From Paenibacillus sp. 1001270B_150601_E10 (lineage in GTDB: Bacteria > Bacillota > Bacilli > Paenibacillales > Paenibacillaceae), in assembly GCF_015558675.1 (NCBI RefSeq), contig NZ_JADMOL010000004.1, positions 258,117 to 298,106 on the forward strand: 39,990 bases of DNA. The letters are read 5' to 3'. The translations under genes and the position numbers were made by a program. This document shows, piece after piece, positions 22,752-30,326 of this stretch (its first letter is position 1; every line of letters starts with the position of its first letter). Below the pieces are notes generated by a model. The model made no database searches, had not been told where the DNA came from, and saw only the letters and a list, made by a program, of their open reading frames with translations.

Positions 22752-23300
22752 ATGAAAATTGTGATTATTGCAGGCAGCAACCGTAAGCATGCCAGCAGCA
22801 CAAAGCTTTCTCAATATGTTGGCCAAGTCATAGGAGACAAGGGCGGGGATGTGGAGCTGTTTGATCTGTATGCGACTCCGATCCCGATGTATAGTCCGGA
22901 TGAGTCGTATGAAGACCACGAAGCTTTGAAGAAGCTGAAGTCGCTAATGCTCAAGTGTGATGGCGTTGTATTGGCCACTCCAGAGTACCATAGCAGTATA
23001 TCAGGGGTATTGAAAAATGCGCTTGACCACCTCCATAAAGATTACTTTAGCGGCAAACCCGTGCTTGTCATGAGCTCGTCTGGCGGAGCGGTGGGAGTAA
23101 GCTGCTTGCAGCATCTTCAGGGCATCGTTCGCAACCTGCATGGCATCAACAGTCCAGAGTGGATCTCCATTGGCGGTTCCCAGCGACAGTCCTTTGAGGG
23201 CGAGGAAGCGTGGCTTGATGTGGCGGAGGATGTCAATCTTCGCATTCATCGCGCCTCCGATCTGTTCTTGAGCTTGGTACAGCGCCTGCGCAAGGCATAA
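22752..23300 (+). CDS. NADPH-dependent FMN reductase (azoreductase-like)
   Basis: 182 residues with a flavodoxin-like fold: IVIIAGSNRKHASSTKLSQYV at the N-terminus binds the FMN phosphate, and TPEYHSSISGVLKNALDHL near 77-95 is the family's second FMN loop. SSSGGAVGV near 113 is the third. The closest known type is the Bacillus YhdA azobenzene/FMN reductase group. It reduces FMN, azo compounds or quinones with NADPH and often forms part of an electrophile or thiol-stress response. The preceding dyad suggests a dedicated repressor, but no regulator gene is adjacent. AGGGGG sits 9-14 bases upstream. Confidence 0.92.
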   Translation: MKIVIIAGSNRKHASSTKLSQYVGQVIGDKGGDVELFDLYATPIPMYSPDESYEDHEALKKLKSLMLKCDGVVLATPEYHSSISGVLKNALDHLHKDYFSGKPVLVMSSSGGAVGVSCLQHLQGIVRNLHGINSPEWISIGGSQRQSFEGEEAWLDVAEDVNLRIHRASDLFLSLVQRLRKA

Positions 23301-23338
23301 CTATTTGTGATTCCTATAAGCCATACAATGATAAAAAG

Positions 23339-23375
23339 GGCAGGAGCTTAAGCATGCAGCTTAAGAACCTGCCCT
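23339..23375 (-). terminator. Large hairpin, terminator for the minus strand
   Basis: GGGCAGG-AG-CTTAAGC, loop ATGCA, then the matching arms; on the minus strand it is followed by five T. It ends transcripts of the small membrane protein gene and may also stop FMN reductase transcripts. Confidence 0.78.
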
Positions 23376-23505
23376 CTGTTCCATATCAGCATATAAATTC
23401 GTTGAGATAGGATACTCATTCCAATTGGCGATAAAATCAACAGCTAATTACGGCCGCTCATCTTCGGATTGCTTTGCAAGAAGTTATTCCCATGGGATAG
23501 GCCAT

Positions 23506-23898
23506 TTATTTGTACTTGTAATCTTCCTTTGGAGGATCAGGCAAAGTATCTTCGAGTCTTCTATGCGTCCGATACTTTTTCGTCCGTGCCAGCTTGGCCG
23601 CTACAAAGGCTGAAGCTATACCCGCCGGAATGATGCAGATCGCTGTAAGCGCGGAAGGAAGGTCGTTATTGATCTGTACGCCGTATATGAAGCCAAGTAT
23701 GGCAAGCGGTGCATAGTCCGTATAACGGACGACCCAATGCCGCACTCCGCTTTTGTTCTCCGCGATGCCAATGCCGATAAGGCCTGCCAATGCGATAATG
23801 CCCAGAATCACCACGCTATCGATGACGTGATAGGATCGAAGCAGCATAGCCGCTAATATAAGTGCATAACCAATTGCACCAGGAACTTTCAGAATCAT
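23506..23898 (-). CDS. Small membrane protein of unknown function
   Basis: 130 residues from the ATG at 23898, chosen because AGAAGGAG lies 9-16 bases upstream; the frame is open 83 codons further but without a ribosome binding site and with non-protein-like composition. There are four hydrophobic segments (about 6-22, 26-45, 64-80, 83-104) and a basic, then acidic soluble tail (LARTKKYRTHRRLEDTLPDPPKED). No family is recognised. A TATAAT box lies about 65 bases upstream on the same strand. It is convergent with the FMN reductase gene and divergent from the tetR gene. Confidence 0.75.
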   Translation of the reverse strand: MILKVPGAIGYALILAAMLLRSYHVIDSVVILGIIALAGLIGIGIAENKSGVRHWVVRYTDYAPLAILGFIYGVQINNDLPSALTAICIIPAGIASAFVAAKLARTKKYRTHRRLEDTLPDPPKEDYKYK

Positions 23899-24131
23899 AG
23901 AGGTCGCTCCTTCTCCATTTATCAAAAAGGACTGCACGACACGAATCCTGTCGGGCCTGTCCGTTTTCATTATAACCTGAAAAGAGGTGGACAAGCATAT
24001 TTTTGAATGATAAAAAAATAGTTTGAATTTGGCCTCTAATTGTTGTAAGCGATTGCGATCCTTTATATAGAAGGAACTCTTCATAAAACGGTCTTTATGG
24101 AGAGAATACGATCTTGGCGCTATGGAAATAA

Positions 24132-24166
24132 AGTGTATTGTCAACACTATATAGATGTGCTATATT
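24132..24166 (+). promoter_or_regulatory. tetR promoter with overlapping inverted repeat
   Basis: TTGTCA (24138-24143), a 17-base spacer and TATATT (24161-24166). AGTGT/ACACT (24132-24136, 24144-24148) flank the -35 box symmetrically. Confidence 0.6.
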
Positions 24167-24197
24167 GTTTTTTGTAAGTTGTGACCGGATTTCTAAT

Positions 24198-24213
24198 TTA
24201 GTCAATCAGTCAT
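24198..24213. promoter_or_regulatory. Candidate TetR operator before its own gene
   Basis: The stretch contains TAGTCA and AGTCA in tandem. On the other strand it reads TGACTGATTGACTA, sharing the TGACT/TAGTCA half-site with the element in front of the yhgE-like gene. Confidence 0.4.
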
Positions 24214-24252
24214 GCCCCATCATGAAGAGGACTTTAGAAAGGGAGGTTCGGG

Positions 24253-24831
24253 ATGTCCATTGACAGAAGAAAGCAAATACTTGAAGCGGCTACGCAGTCC
24301 TTTGCCTTGTTTGGCTACAAAGCCACGACAATGGATCAGGTTGCGAAGATCGCCAGGGTAGGGAAAGGAACCATCTACACATTCTTTACGAATAAGGAAG
24401 AGCTGTTTGATGAGATCATTCAACAGGTCATTCTTGAGATGAAGGATATTGCAGATGGCGAGGTTAGAGAGGATCGACCGTTTTTCGACAACCTGTATCG
24501 TGTGCTTGATCGCGGGCTTGAATTCCGCAGTCGGCATGAACTTGCGCTAAAGCTGTCGCAGGAGGTCAGGGACTTTGGAACCCCAATGGCTAATGAGGGA
24601 TTATCCAAGATTGAAGGAGAATTGCTTCATTATATCGAGAACCATATTCACCACGCGATGGAGAAAGGCGAGATTAAGCCTGGAAATGCACGAATCCTGA
24701 GCTTTGAGATGGTTCATCTGTATAAGGCACTGACGACGGAATGGAATAAGCGCTACGAACCTCTTCAGAAAGAAGAGATTAAGGAGCATTTTTACCAGCT
24801 TTTCATGCATGGCATTGCCGCAGATGCATAA
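24253..24831 (+). CDS. TetR/AcrR-family regulator (YhgD-like)
   Basis: 192 residues. The N-terminal TetR HTH is clear (RRKQILEAATQSFALFGYKATTMDQVAKIARVGKGTIYTFFTNKEELF, described here as residues 5-52). The rest is a helical effector and dimer domain. GGGAGG precedes the ATG. It lies directly before a YhgE/Pip-type gene, the same arrangement as yhgD-yhgE in Bacillus subtilis, so it probably represses that gene and itself. The shared half-site in both upstream regions supports this. The ligand is unknown. Confidence 0.93.
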   Translation: MSIDRRKQILEAATQSFALFGYKATTMDQVAKIARVGKGTIYTFFTNKEELFDEIIQQVILEMKDIADGEVREDRPFFDNLYRVLDRGLEFRSRHELALKLSQEVRDFGTPMANEGLSKIEGELLHYIENHIHHAMEKGEIKPGNARILSFEMVHLYKALTTEWNKRYEPLQKEEIKEHFYQLFMHGIAADA

Positions 24832-24936
24832 ACGTACAGGAGCGTTTCGCTAAAGGTAGCAGGTCGTTGATCCCCTTACGATAGTAAGAGTGGGACCGAG
24901 GCTGCAAATAGACGAGACGTTTTCTTAGACCTAAAA

Positions 24937-24959
24937 TGACTAAAATAACAGAATAGTCA
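24937..24959. promoter_or_regulatory. Inverted repeat, candidate TetR operator for the yhgE-like gene
   Basis: TGACTA and TAGTCA are separated by 11 bases. It lies just upstream of a weak promoter (TTTATC, 17-base spacer, TATATA) in front of the yhgE-like start. Confidence 0.45.
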
Positions 24960-25029
24960 GGTGGTTTACTTGTGGTTTATCTATGCAATAAATCACATTA
25001 TATATATTTATTGGATCAGGGGGATGGAG

Positions 25030-27054
25030 ATGAAAGGTACCAAATTATTTGCGATGGAGTGGGGCAAAATTATTCGCAGCCCTAAGGTTCTCATATCCGT
25101 TATCGCAGTCATGCTTGTACCGTTGATGTACAGTGGTTTGTTCCTAGGCACATTCTGGGATCCATATGCAAAGCTTTCGGATCTGCCGGTAGCGCTTGTG
25201 AACCAGGATCAAGGCGTGGAATTTGAAGGAAAATCTTTAGAAGCCGGTAAAGAGCTTGTTGATGAGCTTATGGAACGGAAGGAACTTGATTTCTCGATAG
25301 TTAGTGAGGAAGAAGCCGAGGATGGGCTGAAGAATGAAAAGTACTACATGATGATCAAGATTCCGTCCGACTTCTCGGATCGAGCAACAACCTTGCTTGA
25401 TGACAAACCGACTCCAGCACAGCTTATTTTTAAGACGAATGCAGGTCACAACTTCCTAGCTGCACAGCTTGGCGAAACTGCAATCGAAAAAGTAAACAGT
25501 GAAGTTTCGAAAAAAGTAACAGAAGCTTATACTGAGATCATGTTTGAGCAAGTAGAAAAAATCTCGGATGGCTTGAAGGAAGCTGGCGATGGCGCAACCA
25601 AGCTGTATGATGGGACGAATGAGCTTGCGGATGGCGCATCCAAGCTGAAGGAAAACATGGCGAAGCTTGCAGATGGAGCTCTTCAGCTGAAGGATGGAAC
25701 AGCACCTCTTCAAGAGGGTGTCAGCAAGCTTACGAATGGCGTAAGCGGATTGCAAGCAGGTGCGAAGTCGCTGAGCAGCGGGATGGATCAGCTCGCACAG
25801 GCAGAGAAACAGCTTGAGCAGGGTGTATCCTCCTCCAAAGCTGGCGCTAACCAATTGAAGCAGGGGTTGCAGGCATCCAGCGATGCGAGTGCAGAGCTGG
25901 CAAAAGGTGCAGCGGCACTAGCGAATGGACTTAACCAACTCGTTCAAGCGAATCCAGCCCTGGCTGAAGATCCAGGCGTGAAGCAGCTGCTTGGTGCAAG
26001 CCAGGCGGTCATGCAGGGCACGAAGAAGCTTAATGCAGGACAACAGCAGTTGGTTCAAGGTGCATCTCAGCTGACGCAAGGTCAAGACCAGCTTGCGGCA
26101 GGCATGAAGCAGTTCGGTCAGAAGCTGAATGAAGCGAAGGCGGGAAGCCATAAGCTTGCTGCTGGCTCCACAGAGTTGATGAATGGTGTTAAAAGTCTGC
26201 AAGGCGGTGTAGGTCAAGCGCTTGGCGCAGTGAATCAGCTTGCTAGCGGTGCTACACAATTGGATGAAGGAACGGGTACCTTGCAGGAAGGTATCGGTAA
26301 ACTGCAGGATGGCTCCAATGAGCTTGCTTCTAAGCTGAATGAAGCAGCTGACAAATCATCTGAAGTGAAGGGCAACGATGATCGCATCTCGATGTTCGCA
26401 GGTCCAGTTGAAGTGGTTCAATCCAGCATTCACGAAGTTCCTAACTACGGTACAGGCTTTGCGCCATACTTCTTGTCTCTCGGATTGTTTGTAGGGGCAT
26501 TGATTCTGACGATCGTTCTGCCGCTCGTACAATCGCCAGATCCAACGGCCAATGGCTGGAGCCGATTCTTCAGTAAAACGCTCTTGTTCATCTCGGTCGG
26601 TGTTATTCAGGCTTTGCTCGCAGACTTGATCATGCTGAAAGGCCTTGGCCTTGAAGTGAAAGATATGGGTGCCTTCATCGGCTTCAGTATTCTAACCAGT
26701 ATTACGTTCATGATGATTATTCAATCGCTCGTAACCGTATTCGAGAACCCTGGTCGCTTCATGGCGATCGTGCTCTTGATCATGCAGCTCGTTACTTGCG
26801 GCGGTACATTCCCAATGGAATTGACACCGAAAGCAATGCAAGTGGTTGGCCCATGGCTCCCAATGACCTATACCGTGAACGGCTTCAAGGCGGTTATCTC
26901 TAGCGGAGACATTAGCCGGATGTGGAATGAAGTTGGCATGATGGCGATTTACATGGCAGCGTTTGGTGCTTTGACATTAGGATTCTTCATCGTTCGTTCC
27001 CGCAAGGACAAAGCGAACACAGCAGCTCCAGGCGAAGTCATCAGCTCCATGTAA
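25030..27054 (+). CDS. YhgE/Pip-type membrane protein
   Basis: 674 residues from the ATG at 25030 (AGGGGG six bases upstream; earlier in-frame ATGs lack a site). One membrane segment lies at about 16-36. A large extracytoplasmic region follows, and then five segments at about 480-500, 518-536, 547-568, 578-596 and 637-657: the layout of the ABC-2-permease-like YhgE/Pip family. Residues about 175-430 contain many repeats of the pattern L-x-x-G-x-x-x-L (LADGASKLKENMAKL, LQDGSNELASKL), predicted as a long helical, coiled-coil stalk. Lactococcal Pip is a phage-infection receptor, and relatives are linked to ESX/T7-type secretion. The native role here is unknown. Confidence 0.92.
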   Translation: MKGTKLFAMEWGKIIRSPKVLISVIAVMLVPLMYSGLFLGTFWDPYAKLSDLPVALVNQDQGVEFEGKSLEAGKELVDELMERKELDFSIVSEEEAEDGLKNEKYYMMIKIPSDFSDRATTLLDDKPTPAQLIFKTNAGHNFLAAQLGETAIEKVNSEVSKKVTEAYTEIMFEQVEKISDGLKEAGDGATKLYDGTNELADGASKLKENMAKLADGALQLKDGTAPLQEGVSKLTNGVSGLQAGAKSLSSGMDQLAQAEKQLEQGVSSSKAGANQLKQGLQASSDASAELAKGAAALANGLNQLVQANPALAEDPGVKQLLGASQAVMQGTKKLNAGQQQLVQGASQLTQGQDQLAAGMKQFGQKLNEAKAGSHKLAAGSTELMNGVKSLQGGVGQALGAVNQLASGATQLDEGTGTLQEGIGKLQDGSNELASKLNEAADKSSEVKGNDDRISMFAGPVEVVQSSIHEVPNYGTGFAPYFLSLGLFVGALILTIVLPLVQSPDPTANGWSRFFSKTLLFISVGVIQALLADLIMLKGLGLEVKDMGAFIGFSILTSITFMMIIQSLVTVFENPGRFMAIVLLIMQLVTCGGTFPMELTPKAMQVVGPWLPMTYTVNGFKAVISSGDISRMWNEVGMMAIYMAAFGALTLGFFIVRSRKDKANTAAPGEVISSM

Positions 27055-27497
27055 AGGAATTGAAAAAATCGCTTCCTATTATATAGGGTGAATTCCAATC
27101 AAAAAAAGATCTTATTTCAATCATAGAATTCAGCTATCCTAGTCTGTTGTATTTCTGAGGGATACATGCAGCTGCAACCATTCCATATCATGATATATGG
27201 GAAATGGCAGAGAACAAAGCATTCTCGATAATGGATGCGCAAAAGGAAAGAGCTCTTGGCTAATGTCAGGAGCTCTTTCCTTTGTGATCAATCATACATA
27301 AGGAGTGGGACGTTTTATGTTGATTGTGTGCGACCTGCATTAGCAGTGTGCCGCAAGGTGAGCAATTAGTAAAAAAGTCTTAAATTCCGTCTAGATTATG
27401 GAAGTTGAACAAAAAAGGTAACATTTCACCATCGTTTTGCCGTTAAAAAAGATATAAGATTCGCATCATTGCGGAACGTAGGAAAGGGGAAGGTAGA
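27055..27497. other. Gap between the yhgE-like and Big_2 genes
   Basis: No gene is supported. It holds a hairpin at 27178-27207 (CCATT-CCATAT / ATATGG-AATGG), a strong bidirectional terminator at 27242-27283 and an AT-rich upstream region of the next gene. Confidence 0.5.
27242..27283. terminator. Bidirectional terminator
   Basis: A perfect 14-bp inverted repeat (AAAGGAAAGAGCTC / GAGCTCTTTCCTTT) around a 14-base loop, with T-rich 3' arms on both strands. Confidence 0.75.
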
Positions 27498-29711
27498 GTG
27501 AACGTAAGAAGAAAGGCAATGCCTTGGCTATCCATGCTGCTTGTCGTGGCCCTCGTGGCAGGCTTGCTTCCAGCTGGAAAAGTCATTCATGCGGCAGAGA
27601 GCGTGACAGGAATTCGCTTCGAATCCAACATCTCTCCTGTGCATGTACTTGTTGAAGGACAGTCTACGCAATTAAAAGTGCTTGCAACAATAAAAGATGG
27701 AACAACGGAAAAAGATAGTGATGTAACAGATAAGGTAACGTGGACAAGCTCCGATCCGAAGATTGTATCCGTAGATGCAGGTTGGGTAAAAGGGGTCAGC
27801 AAAGGCACTGCAGAGATTACAGCTAAATACCAAGGCTATACGATCAAGAAGATGATCGTATCCGATATGATGTATGAGAAGCTGGTTGTTCGTACGACAG
27901 ACGGCGGCCAAGAGGTGCCATCCGAGCTTACGGTAAGCTTGGGGATGAAGCCGAAGTGGAGCGCATTTGCGATGGATAAGACGAAGTCTGGCGAGAACAA
28001 TGTGACGGACGAAGCAACATGGTCTTCCTCCAATACTTCTGTGGCAGATGTCGATAAAGGTGTCATCACCTTGAAGGAAAAAGGGGAGACCGAGATTACG
28101 GTTAAGCATAAGGGACTGTCGTATAAGGTTAAGCTCAAGGTAGAGATGCCTTACGATCAGCTTAAGATTTCCCCTGATAAGGTTGTCGAATTCACCTTCG
28201 GCGATTCTTCCAAGTCAGTAAGTGCAGTTGCTACGAAGACGGACGGCACAACAGAGGATGTTACAGCACTCGCAGAGTGGTCAAGCAGTGATAAAAATAT
28301 CGTTGAAGTGGAAAATGGCGTGCTGAAGCCGATCAATGTCGGTACAGCAACCATTACCGTATCCTATCTTGGCAAGACGCACAGCGTAACAGCTGTTGTT
28401 CGTGCATCCAACCAAGCGATGCGCATTACACCGGACAAAAAGCAGCATGTGATGCTGTCCCAGGGCAGCTTGTCCTTGCAAACGTTCGTGCTTGCGATGG
28501 ATAACTCCACAAAGGAAGTAACGACAGAAGCAGAATGGACGTCCAGCAATGTTCAAGCTGTTACCGTGGATAAAGGGGTTGTAAGACTTCATGGCGCTGG
28601 CGATGCAACCATTACAGCCAAGTATCAAGGCTTGACTCGTAAAGTTGATATTACGGTATACCCATCCATTACGAAGATGGAATGGGCAGAAGAAGTGAAG
28701 CCAGATGCAAATGGCGACACGAAGCGCAAGGAAGAAATCTTTATTAATGAAGTGAAGAGCCTTCCGAAGATTCAAGGCATTACCTTCGGCGGCGATAAGG
28801 TAGACATTTCGAATGTGGTTCAATGGACGTCTGACAATCCGAACATTGTAAAGATTGAAGAAGACGGCAAGATGAAGGCGCTCGAGACGGGCACTGTACG
28901 CTTGGTTGCTCAGATAGCAGGGCAAGTTCTCGATATGGAGGTAACCGTATCACGCAAGGCGTTGATTCTTCATACGGATCAAGATGAACTGTCTCTTGTT
29001 ACGGCGCGTGAAGTATCTGTGCCAACCGTAACGGTTATCTACACGGATGGCGAGGAAGCAGATGTAACGCAGGATGTAAAGTGGGAATCAAGCTCCAACA
29101 ATCTGCTGATCTATGATGGCAAGATGAGAGGCTTGGTGCCGACGAATCGTCTGACGTTGAACGGAAGCTTTGCTAATGTGAAGCTCGCGATCAAGGTAGC
29201 GATTGAAGAAGAGGTCGTATCCTTGACGATCGACCCGAACCCAGTCTATACGACCATTAATAAGTCCGAGTCGGTCAAGGTGACGGGGAAATACCGCAAC
29301 GGCAAGACGATCAACCTGTCCTCCCGCATGAATTGGAAGATGGAGAATGAGTCGATTGCAACAATTAAAGGATCCTCCGTTAAAGGTGTGGCACTTGGCA
29401 GCACGAAGATGGTTGGCGAGTTCCAAGGCAAGACCTATGAGGTTCCTGTACATGTGAAGCCGAAGCTGCTGAAGCTTGAAGGCACACCTTCTTCCATTAA
29501 GCTGTCCCCAGGACAATCGGCTTCTTGGAAGGTCCAAGCAATCTATGACACCGGTGAGGTTGTTGATGTGACGTCCCAAGTGACTTGGGTTCCGTCCAAC
29601 ACGAAGGTGAAGGTTAGCCGCGGCAGCGTGCAGGCTGTATCGGCTGGAAGCACTTCCGTCAAGGTTTCCTATGGCGGCAAGACAACAACCATTCGAGTAT
29701 CGGTTAAATAA
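27498..29711 (+). CDS. Secreted protein with eight Big_2 (Ig-like) repeats
   Basis: 737 residues, starting with GTG behind AGGGGAAGG. A signal peptide (core LLVVALVAGLLPAG, cleavage near 32, ...VIHAAES) is followed by eight tandem bacterial Ig-like domains of about 85-95 residues. Each has the W-x-S-S-(N/D) strand (WTSSDPKIVSV, WSSSNTSVADV, WSSSDKNIVEV, WTSSNVQAVTV, WTSDNPNIVKI, WESSSNNLL, WKMENESIATI, WVPSNTKVKV) and ends with the G-x-(A/T)-x-I-T-x-x-Y/H-x-G strand. There is no LPXTG, SLH or catalytic domain, so it is probably a released or wall-associated spacer or adhesin. It stands alone with its own terminator. Confidence 0.9.
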   Translation: MNVRRKAMPWLSMLLVVALVAGLLPAGKVIHAAESVTGIRFESNISPVHVLVEGQSTQLKVLATIKDGTTEKDSDVTDKVTWTSSDPKIVSVDAGWVKGVSKGTAEITAKYQGYTIKKMIVSDMMYEKLVVRTTDGGQEVPSELTVSLGMKPKWSAFAMDKTKSGENNVTDEATWSSSNTSVADVDKGVITLKEKGETEITVKHKGLSYKVKLKVEMPYDQLKISPDKVVEFTFGDSSKSVSAVATKTDGTTEDVTALAEWSSSDKNIVEVENGVLKPINVGTATITVSYLGKTHSVTAVVRASNQAMRITPDKKQHVMLSQGSLSLQTFVLAMDNSTKEVTTEAEWTSSNVQAVTVDKGVVRLHGAGDATITAKYQGLTRKVDITVYPSITKMEWAEEVKPDANGDTKRKEEIFINEVKSLPKIQGITFGGDKVDISNVVQWTSDNPNIVKIEEDGKMKALETGTVRLVAQIAGQVLDMEVTVSRKALILHTDQDELSLVTAREVSVPTVTVIYTDGEEADVTQDVKWESSSNNLLIYDGKMRGLVPTNRLTLNGSFANVKLAIKVAIEEEVVSLTIDPNPVYTTINKSESVKVTGKYRNGKTINLSSRMNWKMENESIATIKGSSVKGVALGSTKMVGEFQGKTYEVPVHVKPKLLKLEGTPSSIKLSPGQSASWKVQAIYDTGEVVDVTSQVTWVPSNTKVKVSRGSVQAVSAGSTSVKVSYGGKTTTIRVSVK

Positions 29712-29725
29712 AGGCTAATCGTAGA

Positions 29726-29761
29726 AGAGGCATTTGCTCTATGGAGCAGATGCCTCTTTTT
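29726..29761 (+). terminator. Terminator of the Big_2 repeat gene
   Basis: AGAGGCA...TGCCTCT stem with an inner GCTC/GAGC pairing, then TTTTTC. Confidence 0.88.
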
Positions 29762-30326
29762 CTTGCGGGAGTCTTTTTATGCTAGTCATGTTCCTTGGAG
29801 TTGGCTATGACAAATACGATGTAACGGCAGGAGTACTAGAGACTTGCTAAACTTCGAAAGGCAGAAGCCTCTTTGAAACATAAAAAGCTGGACATGCATA
29901 CAATCCGCCATTTTTCTCGTATTTCTTGTCCTTTTAAACAGAAGATTTAGATTATTTGTATAAAACTGTGTATATATGATCGTTATTTTATTCATTTTCA
30001 TGTATAAATATACAATATTGATGAGTGCCGCAATCTTTGCTTCGGTGAAAAGGTAATGGAATGATATGCGTAAATGCTAGATATAGTTGGAAAGTGGTCG
30101 AACCTTGATTAAGCTTGGTGTTACCGTATCTTTACAAACAAAAGGAAACATTTTGTTTCAATTTTTTTACATTTAAAAAGAAATCTTATCGTATTCATAA
30201 AAATAATAATTTGCCATGAAATAGGCGTGGTGATAAAATATTATAATAATTATAATGAATAATTATAAACTTATCGTTGTTCGACAATCGCTATTTTCAA
30301 AATTCAGATAGAAAGGTTGTTTCTGC
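29762..30326. other. AT-rich upstream region of gltB
   Basis: No gene is supported. It holds a small hairpin with T-run (GAAAC-ATTTT-GTTTC then AATTTTTTT, 30145-30168), the likely gltB promoter and several overlapping ATTATAAT elements just after it. I looked for TnrA/GlnR-type sites; the nearest candidate (TGTTTCAATTTTTTTACA) has one base too many between its TGT and ACA ends. Confidence 0.45.
30211..30239 (+). promoter_or_regulatory. Probable gltB promoter
   Basis: TTGCCA, a 17-base spacer and TAAAAT, each one mismatch from consensus, about 90 bases before the start codon. Confidence 0.65.

Noticed and set aside
25540-26330. CRISPR-like or tandem DNA repeat array in the yhgE-like gene
   Set aside because: The repetition is at protein level (leucine/glycine units) with variable DNA; it lies inside an intact coding frame.
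30157-30174. TnrA/GlnR-like site upstream of gltB
   Set aside because: The spacing between TGT and ACA is one base too long for the TnrA consensus and the inner positions match poorly.
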